Of a stretch of 64,000 nucleotides of DNA, positions 34,007 to 42,126 are shown one piece after another (positions within the stretch are counted from its first letter, which is position 1; each line of letters opens with the position of its first letter). A program made the position numbers and the translations under genes. Origin of the DNA: Neoroseomonas eburnea (GTDB lineage Bacteria > Pseudomonadota > Alphaproteobacteria > Acetobacterales > Acetobacteraceae); the NCBI RefSeq assembly GCF_018129005.1, contig NZ_JAAEDL010000013.1:62001-126000 (forward strand). The letters are read 5' to 3'. The notes beneath the pieces are model-generated. The model ran no database searches. It worked only from the letters and a program-made list of their open reading frames with translations, and was not told where the DNA came from.

Positions 34007-34308
34007 ACCTCACGTTCTCGCCCTCATGAAGTGGGGCCGAAGACCGAGGGACCGAGCATGGGGACGGGGCCCGGGCGAGCTGCCGCGAATCTCCTGCACT
34101 CCCGACCAATCCAACTTCGGGAGCGGTTTACGGTGCAGTCGCGGCTGCAACGGAAGGGACCGGGAGATATCCCCCAGTATCGCACGCCCCAAGCATCGCA
34201 GGCGGCAACGCATTCGGGGCAATCTCCCCGAACCGTCGGCCCCGCCTCGTCAACGCCCACGAGCGACCACGGCAACCGGACGCGGGAGCCCGTGACCGTA
34301 CTGACCGC
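34007..34308. other. Non-coding scar between IS remnant and ABC operon
   Basis: About 300 bases with no convincing gene. It contains two inverted repeats: CTCCCGA/TCGGGAG (34099-34105 and 34117-34123) and TTCGGGG/CCCCGAA (34213-34219 and 34226-34232, six-base loop). The second lies 77 bases beyond the end of the minus-strand ABC operon and may terminate it. Short frames here give unstructured translations and were not called. Confidence 0.4.
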
Positions 34309-35025
34309 CTACGCCGCCGCGGCCCGGCTTTCGTTCACGATCCGCCCATCCTCCATTTCGATCATCCGGTCGAACAGATCGATCGATCGCGGGTCATGCG
34401 TCACCACCGCAACGGCAGCCAGCCGTCGCCGGGCGATGCCCAGCAGCAGTTCCATCACCTGACGGCCGCGACGGCTGTCGAGCGCTGCGGTGGGCTCGTC
34501 CGCCAGCAGCAGCACCGGGTCGTTCGCGAGGGCGCGGGCCACCGCGACGCGCTGCTGTTCCCCGCCTGACAGCCCGGCCGGCCGATTGCCGGCCCGGTGC
34601 GCGATATCGAGGGCGGCGAGCAGCCCCATCGCACGCTGCTCCGCCTCCCCCGCCGGCACGCCGTCGATCACCATGGCGAGCGCGACATTCTCGACCGCCG
34701 TCAGGAAGGGCACCAGGTTCGGCTTCTGGAAGACGAAGCCGATGTGGCGGCGGCGGAAGTCGCGCAGCGCGGCCTCCCCGGCCATGGTGTCCGCCTGCGT
34801 GCCGCTGAAGCGCACCGTGCCCTCGGTCGGAATCTCCAGCAGCCCCGCCGCCATCAGCAGCGTGGTCTTGCCGCAGCCGGAGGGACCGAAGATCCCGAGC
34901 ATCTCGCCCGCGACGAGACGCAGCGTCACATCCTCGAGCGCATTCACCAGGCTGCCGTCGCCGCCGCGATAACGGATGCTGACGGCATCGAGCGAGAGCA
35001 CCGGCACGCCGGCCCCCGGCATCAT
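34309..35025 (-). CDS. ABC exporter ATPase, MacB/DevA type
   Basis: The 238-residue ATPase of the LolD/MacB/DevA class has Walker A GPSGCGKTT, Q-loop VFQKPNLVPF, signature LSGGEQQR, Walker B LLLADEPTAALD and switch region VVTHD. ATG 35025 overlaps the permease stop (ATGA). It is the last gene of an adaptor-permease-ATPase operon, an order matching devB-devC-devA exporters and MacAB-like systems that move substrates from the periplasm or inner membrane outwards. Confidence 0.9.
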   Translation of the reverse strand: MMPGAGVPVLSLDAVSIRYRGGDGSLVNALEDVTLRLVAGEMLGIFGPSGCGKTTLLMAAGLLEIPTEGTVRFSGTQADTMAGEAALRDFRRRHIGFVFQKPNLVPFLTAVENVALAMVIDGVPAGEAEQRAMGLLAALDIAHRAGNRPAGLSGGEQQRVAVARALANDPVLLLADEPTAALDSRRGRQVMELLLGIARRRLAAVAVVTHDPRSIDLFDRMIEMEDGRIVNESRAAAA

Positions 35026-36161
35026 GCCAGGACCTCCTTCGCGCGCACGCGCAGCGCGCGCGCGATGCCGATCCAGCTTCCGAACGCGCAGGCCAGCATC
35101 AATCCGCAGAAGATCAGCGCGAGATCCTCGGGCAGCAGCACGACGCGGCGCGGGAATTGCGGGAACAGCAGCACCGACAGCGCCAGCGCGACGCCATAGG
35201 CCAGCAGACCGATCAGCACCGCCTGCTGCAGGATCATCGACAGGATGAAGCCGTCGCGCGCGCCGATCAGCTTCAGCATCGCGATCTCGTGCAGCTTCTC
35301 GATCGTGCTGTTGTAGATGGTCATGGCGATGACGACGCCGGTCACCGTCAGCAGCAGGACCGCGAAGAACAGGATCTGCAGGCGCAGCCGCCACAGCCGG
35401 CCATCGACCAGCACGTCGCGCTGCTGGGAGCGGGACAGCACGGCAACGTCGCCCCAGGCCTCGATGATGGTCGCGACCTCGTCCGTCATACCCGGCGCCG
35501 TCGTCACGATCACGGCGGCGATGCGGCTCGGCCGGTCGGCGGTCGTTCCCAGCCCCTGCGCACGGTCGAGCAGCACCGCCTCCGGCCGGCGGCTGTCGGC
35601 GATGTCCATCGTGTCCGGGACGGTGACGAAGAGTTGGCCGTCGCCCGACATGTCGACCTGGCCTTCCGTCAGCCCCACCACGCGGTAGAGGTCGCGGCCA
35701 AGCCGCACCTCCTGCCCCAGCGCGAGGCCGAGGCTCGCATCGGCGATCGCCTCTCCGCGCGCCTCCTCGATCAGCCGACCTGCCGTCAGCCCCACCCAGG
35801 CGCCCTGGTCCTTGGGGAAGTCGAGCCCCGTCACCGCGATGCGCTGGCGCCGTCCGCCGATCTCGAACTGCAGGTTGTTCTGCACGAAGCGGCGCACGGC
35901 CTGCGCCCCCGCCACCCCCTCCACCCGGCGGTCGAGGCTGGCGGAGACGGTGGAGGCCTCGGCGAAGGGCCCCGCGCGGCCGCCCTGCACCACCCAGAGA
36001 TCGGCGCCGATCTCCTCGATGGTCAGCAGCGCGTCGTGCAGAACGCCGCGATAGAGGCCGGTGATGCCCATGCAGCCGGTGAGCAGGAAGCCGACGCCGG
36101 CGGCGGCGAGCACGAAGCGCAGCATATTGGCCGAGAGATCGCGCCAGGCGAGGTAGTTCAT
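35022..36161 (-). CDS. FtsX-like ABC exporter permease, DevC/MacB type
   Basis: The 379-residue permease has one N-terminal helix (about residues 14-34), a large periplasmic domain of about 230 residues, and three C-terminal helices with the FtsX signature (IYNSTIEKLHEIAMLKLIGA). This is the mechanotransmission topology of MacB/DevC proteins without a fused ATPase. Both ends overlap neighbours by four bases: the adaptor upstream and the ATPase downstream. The substrate is unknown. A TolC-type outer-membrane channel would be needed and is not seen here. Confidence 0.88.
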   Translation of the reverse strand: MNYLAWRDLSANMLRFVLAAAGVGFLLTGCMGITGLYRGVLHDALLTIEEIGADLWVVQGGRAGPFAEASTVSASLDRRVEGVAGAQAVRRFVQNNLQFEIGGRRQRIAVTGLDFPKDQGAWVGLTAGRLIEEARGEAIADASLGLALGQEVRLGRDLYRVVGLTEGQVDMSGDGQLFVTVPDTMDIADSRRPEAVLLDRAQGLGTTADRPSRIAAVIVTTAPGMTDEVATIIEAWGDVAVLSRSQQRDVLVDGRLWRLRLQILFFAVLLLTVTGVVIAMTIYNSTIEKLHEIAMLKLIGARDGFILSMILQQAVLIGLLAYGVALALSVLLFPQFPRRVVLLPEDLALIFCGLMLACAFGSWIGIARALRVRAKEVLA

Positions 36162-37384
36162 CGCGGCTCTCCCTCCAGCACCGGCGCGACGGGCGCGGCG
36201 GCATAGAGCCCGCGCGGCCGGCGCAGCACGATCTCGCCCTCGCCGAGCCCCTCCAGCACCTCGATCCGTCCCTGCGCCGCCGCCCCCAGCCGCACCTCGC
36301 GCCAGCGCGCGCGCTGTCCGCCCTCGGCGATCCAGAGGCCGGTGCGGCCGCCCCGCGGGGCGAGCGCATCCTGCGGCACGGCGATCACCGCCGGCGCGCT
36401 GCCGGTGACGAGGCTGACCGTCGCCCGCTGGCCGATCGCCCAGTGCGGCGGCAGGGTCCCGGGCGTGACCTCGATGGTGAATTCGCGCGTCGTCGTGTCC
36501 ACGCTGCGCCCGAGCCGCAGCACCGTGCCGGGGAAGACGCGCCCCGGATAGGAGACGTAGCGGATCTCCGCCGCCTGCCCGGGCGCCACCATGGCCATGA
36601 CGGATTCGTCGAGCCGCGCGGCGAGGACGATGCTCGCCGGATCGACCAGGCGCAGGATGGTGGTGCCGGCGGCGACGACATCGCCCACGCTGTGCAGGCG
36701 GTCGGTGACGATGCCGCCGACCGGCGCGGCGACGGTGCCGTCCGCGACCCGCAGTTCGGCCACGCGCTCCGCGGCCTCGGTGGCGGCGAGCTTGTCGCGC
36801 GCACGCAGCACCGCGCTGCGGCTGCGCTCGGCGCTGGCCACGGCCTGGTCCAGCGTGGCGCGCGCGGCGTCGAATTCCGCCCGTGTCGCGAAGCCGCGCG
36901 GCAGCAGCTCCGCCTTGCGCCCGTGATCGGCGCGCGCGCGCAGCAGCGCGGCCTCGGCGCCGTCGCGGTCGCTTTCGGCTTCGGTGACGGCGCGGCGCGC
37001 CGCCTCGGTCTCCGCCCGTGCCTGGGCAAGCTGATGCGCGGCATCGGCGACGTCGAGCCGGGCGAGGATCTCCCCGGCTTCGACGCGTGCCCCTTCCTCG
37101 ACCGGGAGGTCGAGGATGCGGCCCTGGATGCGCGCGCTGACCTCCACCTTGACCAGCGCATCGAGCAGCGCCGGGCCGGTCACGCTGCGGGTGAAGGGTG
37201 CCGCGCGGACGAGGACGGCATCCGCCCGCGCCGGCACCGCATAGCGCCAGCCGAACAGCGCGAGGCCGGCGGCGGCGGCGAGCAGCAGCCATCGCCGCCC
37301 ACGGCGCCGGCGCGGCGGCGGGGGCGGGCGGGCCTCCGACAGGCTGGGCAAGGCACCCTGGTGCGCGGCTGCTCCATCATCCAT
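36158..37384 (-). CDS. Periplasmic adaptor (membrane fusion protein) of the ABC exporter
   Basis: The 408-residue adaptor has a basic Pro/Arg N-terminus, one membrane anchor (about residues 31-47), a split lipoyl domain (ARIQGRILDLPVEEGARVEAGEIL and TVAAPVGGIVTDRLHSVGDVV), a long coiled-coil hairpin rich in Ala/Glu/Arg (about 100-185), then beta-barrel and membrane-proximal domains. ATG 37384 is preferred because AGGAG lies nine bases upstream; an earlier ATG at 37411 lacks one. It links the FtsX-like permease to an outer-membrane channel. Confidence 0.9.
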   Translation of the reverse strand: MDDGAAAHQGALPSLSEARPPPPPRRRRGRRWLLLAAAAGLALFGWRYAVPARADAVLVRAAPFTRSVTGPALLDALVKVEVSARIQGRILDLPVEEGARVEAGEILARLDVADAAHQLAQARAETEAARRAVTEAESDRDGAEAALLRARADHGRKAELLPRGFATRAEFDAARATLDQAVASAERSRSAVLRARDKLAATEAAERVAELRVADGTVAAPVGGIVTDRLHSVGDVVAAGTTILRLVDPASIVLAARLDESVMAMVAPGQAAEIRYVSYPGRVFPGTVLRLGRSVDTTTREFTIEVTPGTLPPHWAIGQRATVSLVTGSAPAVIAVPQDALAPRGGRTGLWIAEGGQRARWREVRLGAAAQGRIEVLEGLGEGEIVLRRPRGLYAAAPVAPVLEGEPR

Positions 37385-37444
37385 GCGTTGCGTCTCCTGT
37401 CCGTGTGGCATCCGGGCGGCGCGACCGTCCGCCCGGATGCAGGA

Positions 37445-37933
37445 TCACCACGCGCGGCGCGGTCGCGTGCCGGAGACGCTGCCCGAGCGCGTCACCGTCC
37501 CGCCCCGGGGTCCGGTGGCCGTGCTCTGCACGGACCACTGGCCGGGAGCGTTGCGCGTCACGTTGCGGCTGCGCGTGGCGCTGTTGCCCTGCGGCCCGGT
37601 GACCGTCCCGGTGCGGGTGCAGTTGCCCCCCTCGCAGCTTGCCGAGCCGGAGCGGGTCACGGACTGGCCCTGCGGCCCGGTGACGGTGCCGGTGCGGGTG
37701 CAATCGCCACCCGCGCAGCTTGCCGAACCGGAGCGGGTCACGGTCTGGCCCTGCGGCCCGGTGACCGTGCCGGTGCGGGTGCAGTTGCCGCCCTCGCAGC
37801 TCGCCGAGCCGGAGCGGGTCACGGTCTGGCCCTGCGGCCCGGTGACGGTGCTCTCCGCCGTCCAGGCGAAGGCGATGGCGGGGGCGAAGGCGGCGACGCC
37901 CAATATCGCGGACGCCAGGAGGATCTTGCGCAT
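37445..37933 (-). CDS. Secreted protein with 27-residue tandem repeats
   Basis: I do not recognise a named family. The 162-residue protein has a clear signal peptide (MRKILLASAILGVAAFAPAIAFA). Units starting TGPQGQTVTRSGSAS then follow at residues 31, 58, 85 and 112, with a degenerate fifth near 140. Three units carry a Cys pair (CEGGNC or CAGGDC) separated by four residues, suggesting one small disulfide per repeat. The C-terminus is Arg-rich. It lies upstream of the exporter operon on the same strand, and it shares a strand with two other small exported proteins. A surface or periplasmic structural role is only an inference. Confidence 0.8.
   Translation of the reverse strand: MRKILLASAILGVAAFAPAIAFAWTAESTVTGPQGQTVTRSGSASCEGGNCTRTGTVTGPQGQTVTRSGSASCAGGDCTRTGTVTGPQGQSVTRSGSASCEGGNCTRTGTVTGPQGNSATRSRNVTRNAPGQWSVQSTATGPRGGTVTRSGSVSGTRPRRAW
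37587..37841 (-). repeat. 81-bp in-frame tandem repeat array
   Basis: The core CCCTGCGGCCCGGTGAC recurs at 37587, 37668, 37749 and 37830, exactly 81 bases apart, and encodes the 27-residue units of the secreted protein. Neighbouring copies are nearly identical at the DNA level, so copy number may vary between strains. Confidence 0.85.
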
Positions 37934-37967
37934 GAGGTCGGGTTTCCCGGTCGGTTGTCGTGTGCCG

Positions 37968-38219
37968 TCAGCGCTGCAGGCTGCTCATCGCCTGGCGGCA
38001 GTTCGGCGACAGCCGCTCGCTGTTCTGCTGCAGGCAGGCGAGGATGCGGCCGCCGCCGCGTTCCACGCCGGAGCAGTAGCTGCGCACGTCCGGCATGCAG
38101 GCCTGCGCGGCCTGTCGCTGCGACTGCGTCATGCGGCCCTGCGCCATCGCCGGCGTCGCGAGGAGCGGCAGGGCGGTCAGCCCCAGCAGGCCGAGCCGCA
38201 GGATCAGGGGAGGGGTCAT
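37968..38219 (-). CDS. Small exported Cys-rich protein (GLG1-like repeat)
   Basis: The 83-residue protein has a signal peptide ending ATPAMA-QG, then one Cys-rich unit ACMPDVRSYCSGVERGGGRILACLQQNSERLSPNC. This spacing matches the Cys-rich repeat found in Golgi GLG1 and in many small proteobacterial periplasmic proteins. Four cysteines could make two disulfides. Function is unknown. It lies between the tandem-repeat protein and the DUF4410 lipoprotein on the same strand. Confidence 0.8.
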   Translation of the reverse strand: MTPPLILRLGLLGLTALPLLATPAMAQGRMTQSQRQAAQACMPDVRSYCSGVERGGGRILACLQQNSERLSPNCRQAMSSLQR

Positions 38220-38252
38220 GGGCGGAATCTCCTTTCAGCAAGAGCGGGCGGA

Positions 38253-39023
38253 TCAGCCGCGCCGCGGGGTCACGTCGCCAGGGCCGGCGATGGCCGGTCC
38301 GCCGACGGCGGGAACGGACAGCGGCTCGGCCTGGCGATCCCAGCCGACCTGCCGGAAGTAGGTGACGGTCCGCTCGACCACGGCCTCGGCCAGGTCGCGC
38401 AGGTCCCGCGACGGGCCGCGGCCGCGGAACTCGGCCGCGGCGGTGCCGGCCGCGCCGGCCACGGCCAAGACGCTTCGCGTGCCCAGGCCGACGCCCAGCG
38501 GCATGACGAGGCCGGGGCGGTAGCCGCTGTGCGAGCTGCCATGGAGGAACAGCAGGTCCTGCGAGGCGGCCTGGCCGCCAGGCGGCAGCAGCCGCGCCTG
38601 CACCTCGAGCCGCGACTGCCCCAGCCCGAAGCCGAGGGCGATGCGCTGGAGCCGGCTGCCTTCCTCGACGCGCAGCAACCGGAGCGAAAGGCGTGCGGCG
38701 TCGGGGCCGGCGCGGTCGACGGTCGCCGTCTCGGCAGGAATGCCGCGCTCCTGCAGCCCCTGGACGATCGCCGCGGTCAGCTGGGTCGCGGTGCGGCCGG
38801 CGAGCAGGGGATCCGCCCCCTCCGTCGCGGCCTGCGCGGCCTCGGTGACCACGAGCAGCCGGGCGGGCGGCGGTCCGGCCTGGTGGGCGGCGGTGGCGGT
38901 CTCCGTCAGCCGCGCTCCGCCGCAGCCGGTGAGCAGCAGCAGGACGAGGATCGGCGCGAAGCACTCCCGGCGGCCCGCACCGGCCTCCGTCTTTGCCGCC
39001 AAGGCATGCGTCGCTGCTGTCAT
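38253..39023 (-). CDS. DUF4410-family lipoprotein
   Basis: The 256-residue protein has a long N-region, a hydrophobic stretch and the lipobox LLLLTGCGG (Cys34), so it should be anchored in the envelope. The body matches the DUF4410 pattern: repeated small hydrophobic strands, GFGLGQSRLEVQARL, a Gly-rich GTAAAEFRGRG, and a C-terminal helix VVERTVTYFRQVGW. Function is unknown. It is divergent from the ECF sigma factor gene across 175 bases containing an eight-base inverted repeat, so joint regulation is plausible. Confidence 0.75.
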   Translation of the reverse strand: MTAATHALAAKTEAGAGRRECFAPILVLLLLTGCGGARLTETATAAHQAGPPPARLLVVTEAAQAATEGADPLLAGRTATQLTAAIVQGLQERGIPAETATVDRAGPDAARLSLRLLRVEEGSRLQRIALGFGLGQSRLEVQARLLPPGGQAASQDLLFLHGSSHSGYRPGLVMPLGVGLGTRSVLAVAGAAGTAAAEFRGRGPSRDLRDLAEAVVERTVTYFRQVGWDRQAEPLSVPAVGGPAIAGPGDVTPRRG

Positions 39024-39095
39024 CGCTTCCGCTTCCGTCCGGGTTGCCCCTTCGGCATCCCGTCTTCGCGGCCTGATACGGAGGGGCGCGGAGGA

Positions 39096-39143
39096 AGTTG
39101 TCGGCGCCGCGAGCGACATATTCGTGAGGGGAGTGCGACAACT
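39096..39143. promoter_or_regulatory. Inverted repeat between lipoprotein and sigma-factor genes
   Basis: AGTTGTCG (39096-39103) and its exact complement CGACAACT (39136-39143) flank 32 bases in the divergent promoter region. The upstream context GGAAGTTGTC on one strand and GAGAGTTGTC on the other resemble ECF-type -35 elements. It could be an operator or two facing promoters; no experiment supports either. Confidence 0.45.
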
Positions 39144-39198
39144 CTGCCGGCTCGCCCCGTAGCATGGGCGTGATGCCAATCCTCTTGCCGCCCCGGCC

Positions 39199-39780
39199 AT
39201 GCGGACCGCCCTGAACGCCTCGATGGCCGAGCCGGACGATGCCGCGCTGATGGCGCGCATCGCCGAGGGGGACGAGGCCGCCTTCCGCCTCTTCGCCACC
39301 CGCCATGTCGGGCGGATGCTGCGCGTCGCGCAGTCGATCCTCGGCTCCGCGGCGGAAGCGGACGAGGTGTCGCAGGAGGCGCTGCTGCGCGTCTGGCGCC
39401 ATGCCGCGCGCTGGGACGCGTCGCGCGCGCAGCTCGGCACCTGGATCCACACCATCGTCGTGCGGCTTTGCGTCGACCGGCTCCGGCTGCGCCGGCACGA
39501 GCCGATCGACGCCGCGATGGAGGTGCCCGATCCGGCGCCGGGCGCGCTCGAGTCGCTGTCGTCGAGGGACGAGCAGCGCCAGCTTCGGGCCGCGATGGCC
39601 ACCCTGCCGCGCCGCCAGCGCGCGGCGCTGGTCCTCTTCTACCAGGAAGAGCTTGCCGGCACCGAGGCGGCGCGGACGCTGGGCCTCAGCCTGAGCGCCT
39701 TCTGGTCGCTGCTGCAGCGGGCGCGCCGCACCGTGCAGCAGCAGATGCAGCGCGCCACCGGGTCCGATGAGAGGATGTGA
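39199..39780 (+). CDS. ECF-family RNA polymerase sigma factor
   Basis: The 193-residue protein has region 2 (DEAAFRLFATRHVGRMLRVAQSILGSAAEADEVSQEALLRVWRH) and region 4 (LPRRQRAALVLFYQEELAGTEAARTLGLSLSAFWSLLQRARR), joined by a short linker. There is no C-terminal extension. It is immediately followed by a small membrane protein, the usual place for an anti-sigma factor, and by a Metal_resist-like protein. It may respond to envelope or metal stress, but the inducer is not visible. Confidence 0.92.
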   Translation: MRTALNASMAEPDDAALMARIAEGDEAAFRLFATRHVGRMLRVAQSILGSAAEADEVSQEALLRVWRHAARWDASRAQLGTWIHTIVVRLCVDRLRLRRHEPIDAAMEVPDPAPGALESLSSRDEQRQLRAAMATLPRRQRAALVLFYQEELAGTEAARTLGLSLSAFWSLLQRARRTVQQQMQRATGSDERM

Positions 39781-39783
39781 GGA

Positions 39784-40191
39784 ATGACGACGATGACCCC
39801 CCAGGAATTCACTCGCCTTCTCGATACCTACGGCGCCGATGCCGAACGCTGGCCGGAGGAAGCGCGCGCCGCGGCGCGGCGGCTGTGCGAGGCCTCGCCC
39901 GCCGCGCGCAGGCAGTGGGCGGCGGCGCGGCGGCTCGATGCGCAGCTTGCCGCCGGGCGGTCGATGCCGCGCGACCCGGCCCGCGAGTCCCGCATCGTCG
40001 CCGGCGCGATGGCGCGCATCCGCGCCTTGGCCGAGCCTGTCCTCGACTGGCGCTGGTTCTTCACCCGGTCGATGGGGGCGGCGCTTGCGGCGAGCGTCGT
40101 CGTCGGCTGGCTGGTCGGCATGGGGCTGCCCGGGGAGGTGCCGCCGCATCACCTCGCCGGCGGCTTTCGGTTCGAGGATCTGATCCAGTGA
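39784..40191 (+). CDS. Small membrane protein, candidate anti-sigma factor
   Basis: The 135-residue protein begins with TPQEFTRLLDTYGADAERWPEEARAAARRL, a soluble helical domain, and has one membrane helix (about residues 98-117, MGAALAASVVVGWLVGMGL) with a short periplasmic tail. The layout fits anti-sigma factors, and similar N-termini are found beside ECF sigma genes in alphaproteobacteria. It has no HxxxCxxC zinc motif. It starts three bases after the sigma stop and overlaps the next gene by one base. The role is inferred from context only. Confidence 0.7.
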   Translation: MTTMTPQEFTRLLDTYGADAERWPEEARAAARRLCEASPAARRQWAAARRLDAQLAAGRSMPRDPARESRIVAGAMARIRALAEPVLDWRWFFTRSMGAALAASVVVGWLVGMGLPGEVPPHHLAGGFRFEDLIQ

Positions 40192-40673
40192 TGCTGCAGC
40201 TCACGCCCCGGCGGCTCCGCCTCATCCTCGGCGTCTCCATCGCGCTGAACCTGTTCCTCGCGGCCTTCGTGGGGGGGCAGCGGTGGCGCGCGCGAGGGCT
40301 CGAGATGCTGGCGCTGCAGCCGGGGCCGGGCCTGATGGAGCAGGGCGCGCCTGACCCGGAGGGCACCCTGGCGCACCTCGTGCGGGCGCTGCCGCCGGCG
40401 GATGCCGCGATCCTGCGCGCGTCGGTCCGTGCCCGCATGTTCGAGCTTCTCGACGCGCGGCGCGGCTTCGTCGAGGCGGCGGCCGCGGCGCGCGAGGAAG
40501 TGGCGCGCGACCCGGTGAACCCCGCGGCGCTGCAGGCCGCGATCGCCGAGGCGCGGCGGCAGAGGCTGCGCTTCGGTCCGCTGCTGGAGGCGGTGCTGCT
40601 GGAGGCCGTGCCGCGCATGTCGCCGGAAGGGCGGAGGGTGCTGGCGCAGTTCCGCGCCATCCCTCGGCGATGA
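40191..40673 (+). CDS. Metal_resist/CpxP-like periplasmic sensor protein
   Basis: The 160-residue protein has a single N-terminal membrane anchor (RLILGVSIALNLFLAAFVGG) and an all-helical periplasmic domain with VRARMFELLDARRGFVEAAAAAREEVARDPVNPAALQAAIAEARRQR. This heptad-like pattern is that of the periplasmic heavy-metal sensor/CpxP superfamily. It is coupled to the candidate anti-sigma gene (TGATG), so the three genes likely form one envelope-stress module. No metal-binding Cys or His cluster is visible, so metal sensing is unproven. Confidence 0.78.
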   Translation: MLQLTPRRLRLILGVSIALNLFLAAFVGGQRWRARGLEMLALQPGPGLMEQGAPDPEGTLAHLVRALPPADAAILRASVRARMFELLDARRGFVEAAAAAREEVARDPVNPAALQAAIAEARRQRLRFGPLLEAVLLEAVPRMSPEGRRVLAQFRAIPRR

Positions 40674-40682
40674 CGGGATCCT

Positions 40683-40796
40683 GAAGCGGTCTCCGTTCGC
40701 CTTGGCGCGCGGCAACCACTCCGGCCTCCTGTCTTCGCGAGCATCTTCGGCCTGATCAGGTGATTCCACCCGAGCGGGATCTGCTCCGGGCGGCGG
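40683..40796 (+). repeat. Dispersed intergenic repeat, copy 1 (module B)
   Basis: This stretch aligns along its whole length with 49704-49816, sharing GTTCGCCTTGGC, TGCGAGCA-like and GATCAGGTGATTCCACC segments. Its hairpin is imperfect (GATCAGGTG against CACCCGAGC). It lies between the Metal_resist-like gene and the convergent AcfC-like gene. Confidence 0.75.
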
Positions 40797-40853
40797 GCGC
40801 GCTTTCGTCCCGCGTCCGCCGCCACCATGCCATCGTCCGGATCGCTGCCGGCG

Positions 40854-41663
40854 TCAGCCGCTCCAGCCGAAGCGCCGGAAGGCGGCGCGGCCTTCATCGG
40901 CGGTCAGGAACGCCTCGAAGCGGCGCACCTCGGCGCGTTGGGCGCCGCCGCGCGACAGCACCGACCCGGCCGAGCGCCAGATGCGGAAGGGTTCCTCGAT
41001 CTCGACCAGGCTCGCATGGTCCGGGGCGGCGATCTGCCAGTGGTTCCACACCAGCCAGACATCATAGGCATCGGGCTTGCCGCGCCATTCCTGCTGCGCC
41101 GCGCCGGTGTTCGGCGCGACCACGACGATGCGCTCGCGCATCGCGCGCAGCAGCGCGACATCCCCGGTCCGGCCGGCGATGTCCTCGTACAGCCCGAGCT
41201 GCCCGGCGCCGCCCGTGGCCAGGATGCGAGCCTCTGCCGGCGGGCGTGAGAGCAGGTCGCGCAGCCCGGCGTAGCCACGCGGATTGCCGGGACGCACGAG
41301 CAGCGCCGAGGGGCGCAGGTACAGCGAGCGCCGCGTCGCCGGATCCAGCGTGTCGCGGAAGCGCTCGAGGAACTCGTCCATCATGTATTCGGCGCCGGTG
41401 AAGACCAGGTCGGCCTCGCCGGCGACGCGCCCGGCCCATTGCGGCGTGGGGCCGGCGATGATCTCGACCGGGATGCCCTGGGACGCGCGGAAGGCCTCGG
41501 CCGCGACGCGCATCGCCGGGGCAGGCCCGCCTGGCCCGAAGCAGCGGATCGGGGCCGGCGCCTGTGCGCGGGCGAGGGCCGGCGCCGTCAGCGCGGCGAC
41601 GAGCAGGGTGCGCCGCGGCAGGGACGGCAGGCGGCGAGCAGTGCCGCGACTGTCAGGCGTCAT
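40854..41663 (-). CDS. AcfC-like periplasmic substrate-binding protein
   Basis: The 269-residue protein starts with a Tat-type signal (PRRTLLVAALTAPALARA) and then carries the AcfC pattern: CFGPGGPAPAMRVAAEAF, IIAGPTPQWAGRV, DLVFTGAEYMMDEFL, LYLRPSALLVRPGNPRG and a late WLVWNHWQIA. The group belongs to the molybdate/sulfate-binding-like fold. AcfC was first named in Vibrio colonisation, but its ligand is not established. No ABC permease is nearby. ATG 41663 is the best start; a longer frame upstream is not conserved. Confidence 0.83.
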   Translation of the reverse strand: MTPDSRGTARRLPSLPRRTLLVAALTAPALARAQAPAPIRCFGPGGPAPAMRVAAEAFRASQGIPVEIIAGPTPQWAGRVAGEADLVFTGAEYMMDEFLERFRDTLDPATRRSLYLRPSALLVRPGNPRGYAGLRDLLSRPPAEARILATGGAGQLGLYEDIAGRTGDVALLRAMRERIVVVAPNTGAAQQEWRGKPDAYDVWLVWNHWQIAAPDHASLVEIEEPFRIWRSAGSVLSRGGAQRAEVRRFEAFLTADEGRAAFRRFGWSG

Positions 41664-42126
41664 GAGCGGTCTCCATGGGGTCGAGCTCTCGCCGCGCGGC
41701 ATCGTACCGGAATGGCAGAGAATCGCGGCCCCATCCATTAGGGAACGGGTATGAATGGCGCCAAGGGGGGTATCCCCGGCGAGCAGGCGACGCGGTACCG
41801 TGCCGGCGCGCCAGGGGCTTGAGCTTCGGCGGCCCTGCACGGCGCGCGACGTAGGTGCTGCGGGCGCGCGCCGGGCGGTGGCGGATGCCGGCTCCACCAG
41901 GATCAATCCATCGTGAAGCCGCGTCGTCGCCGCCCTCGGCCTGGGCCGCCCGTGGTGAGGAGCAGCGCCGAAGAGGCTGACGGCGTCGGACCGCCCATGG
42001 TCCGCCCGCGATCCATCGGCTTCCGAACCGATCGCGACCGCTGATCGAACCCATCGCAATCCAGCGTTGGAGTCGTTTTCGGGTCGCGGCCAGTTTCCCG
42101 CCCCCCGAGACACGCTGGACTTCGCC
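41664..42126. other. Divergent promoter region without gene
   Basis: About 460 bases between the AcfC-like and YeiH-like genes. No supported coding region or strong hairpin is seen. The last 60 bases before the YeiH-like start contain several GATCG/CGATC-type half sites that could bind a regulator, but no exact dyad was found. Confidence 0.35.

Noticed and set aside
34024-34275. Cys-rich small frame on the minus strand between IS remnant and ABC operon
   Set aside because: No ribosome site; the frame crosses two inverted repeats and lies in a scar region.
34309-37384. Reading the ABC exporter as a classical MacAB drug pump
   Set aside because: The permease lacks the fused ATPase of MacB, and the order adaptor-permease-ATPase fits DevBCA-like exporters better; the substrate was left open.
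37587-37841. Regularly spaced direct repeats resembling a CRISPR array
   Set aside because: The 81-base units are contiguous and coding (27-residue protein repeats), with no unique spacers and no cas genes nearby.
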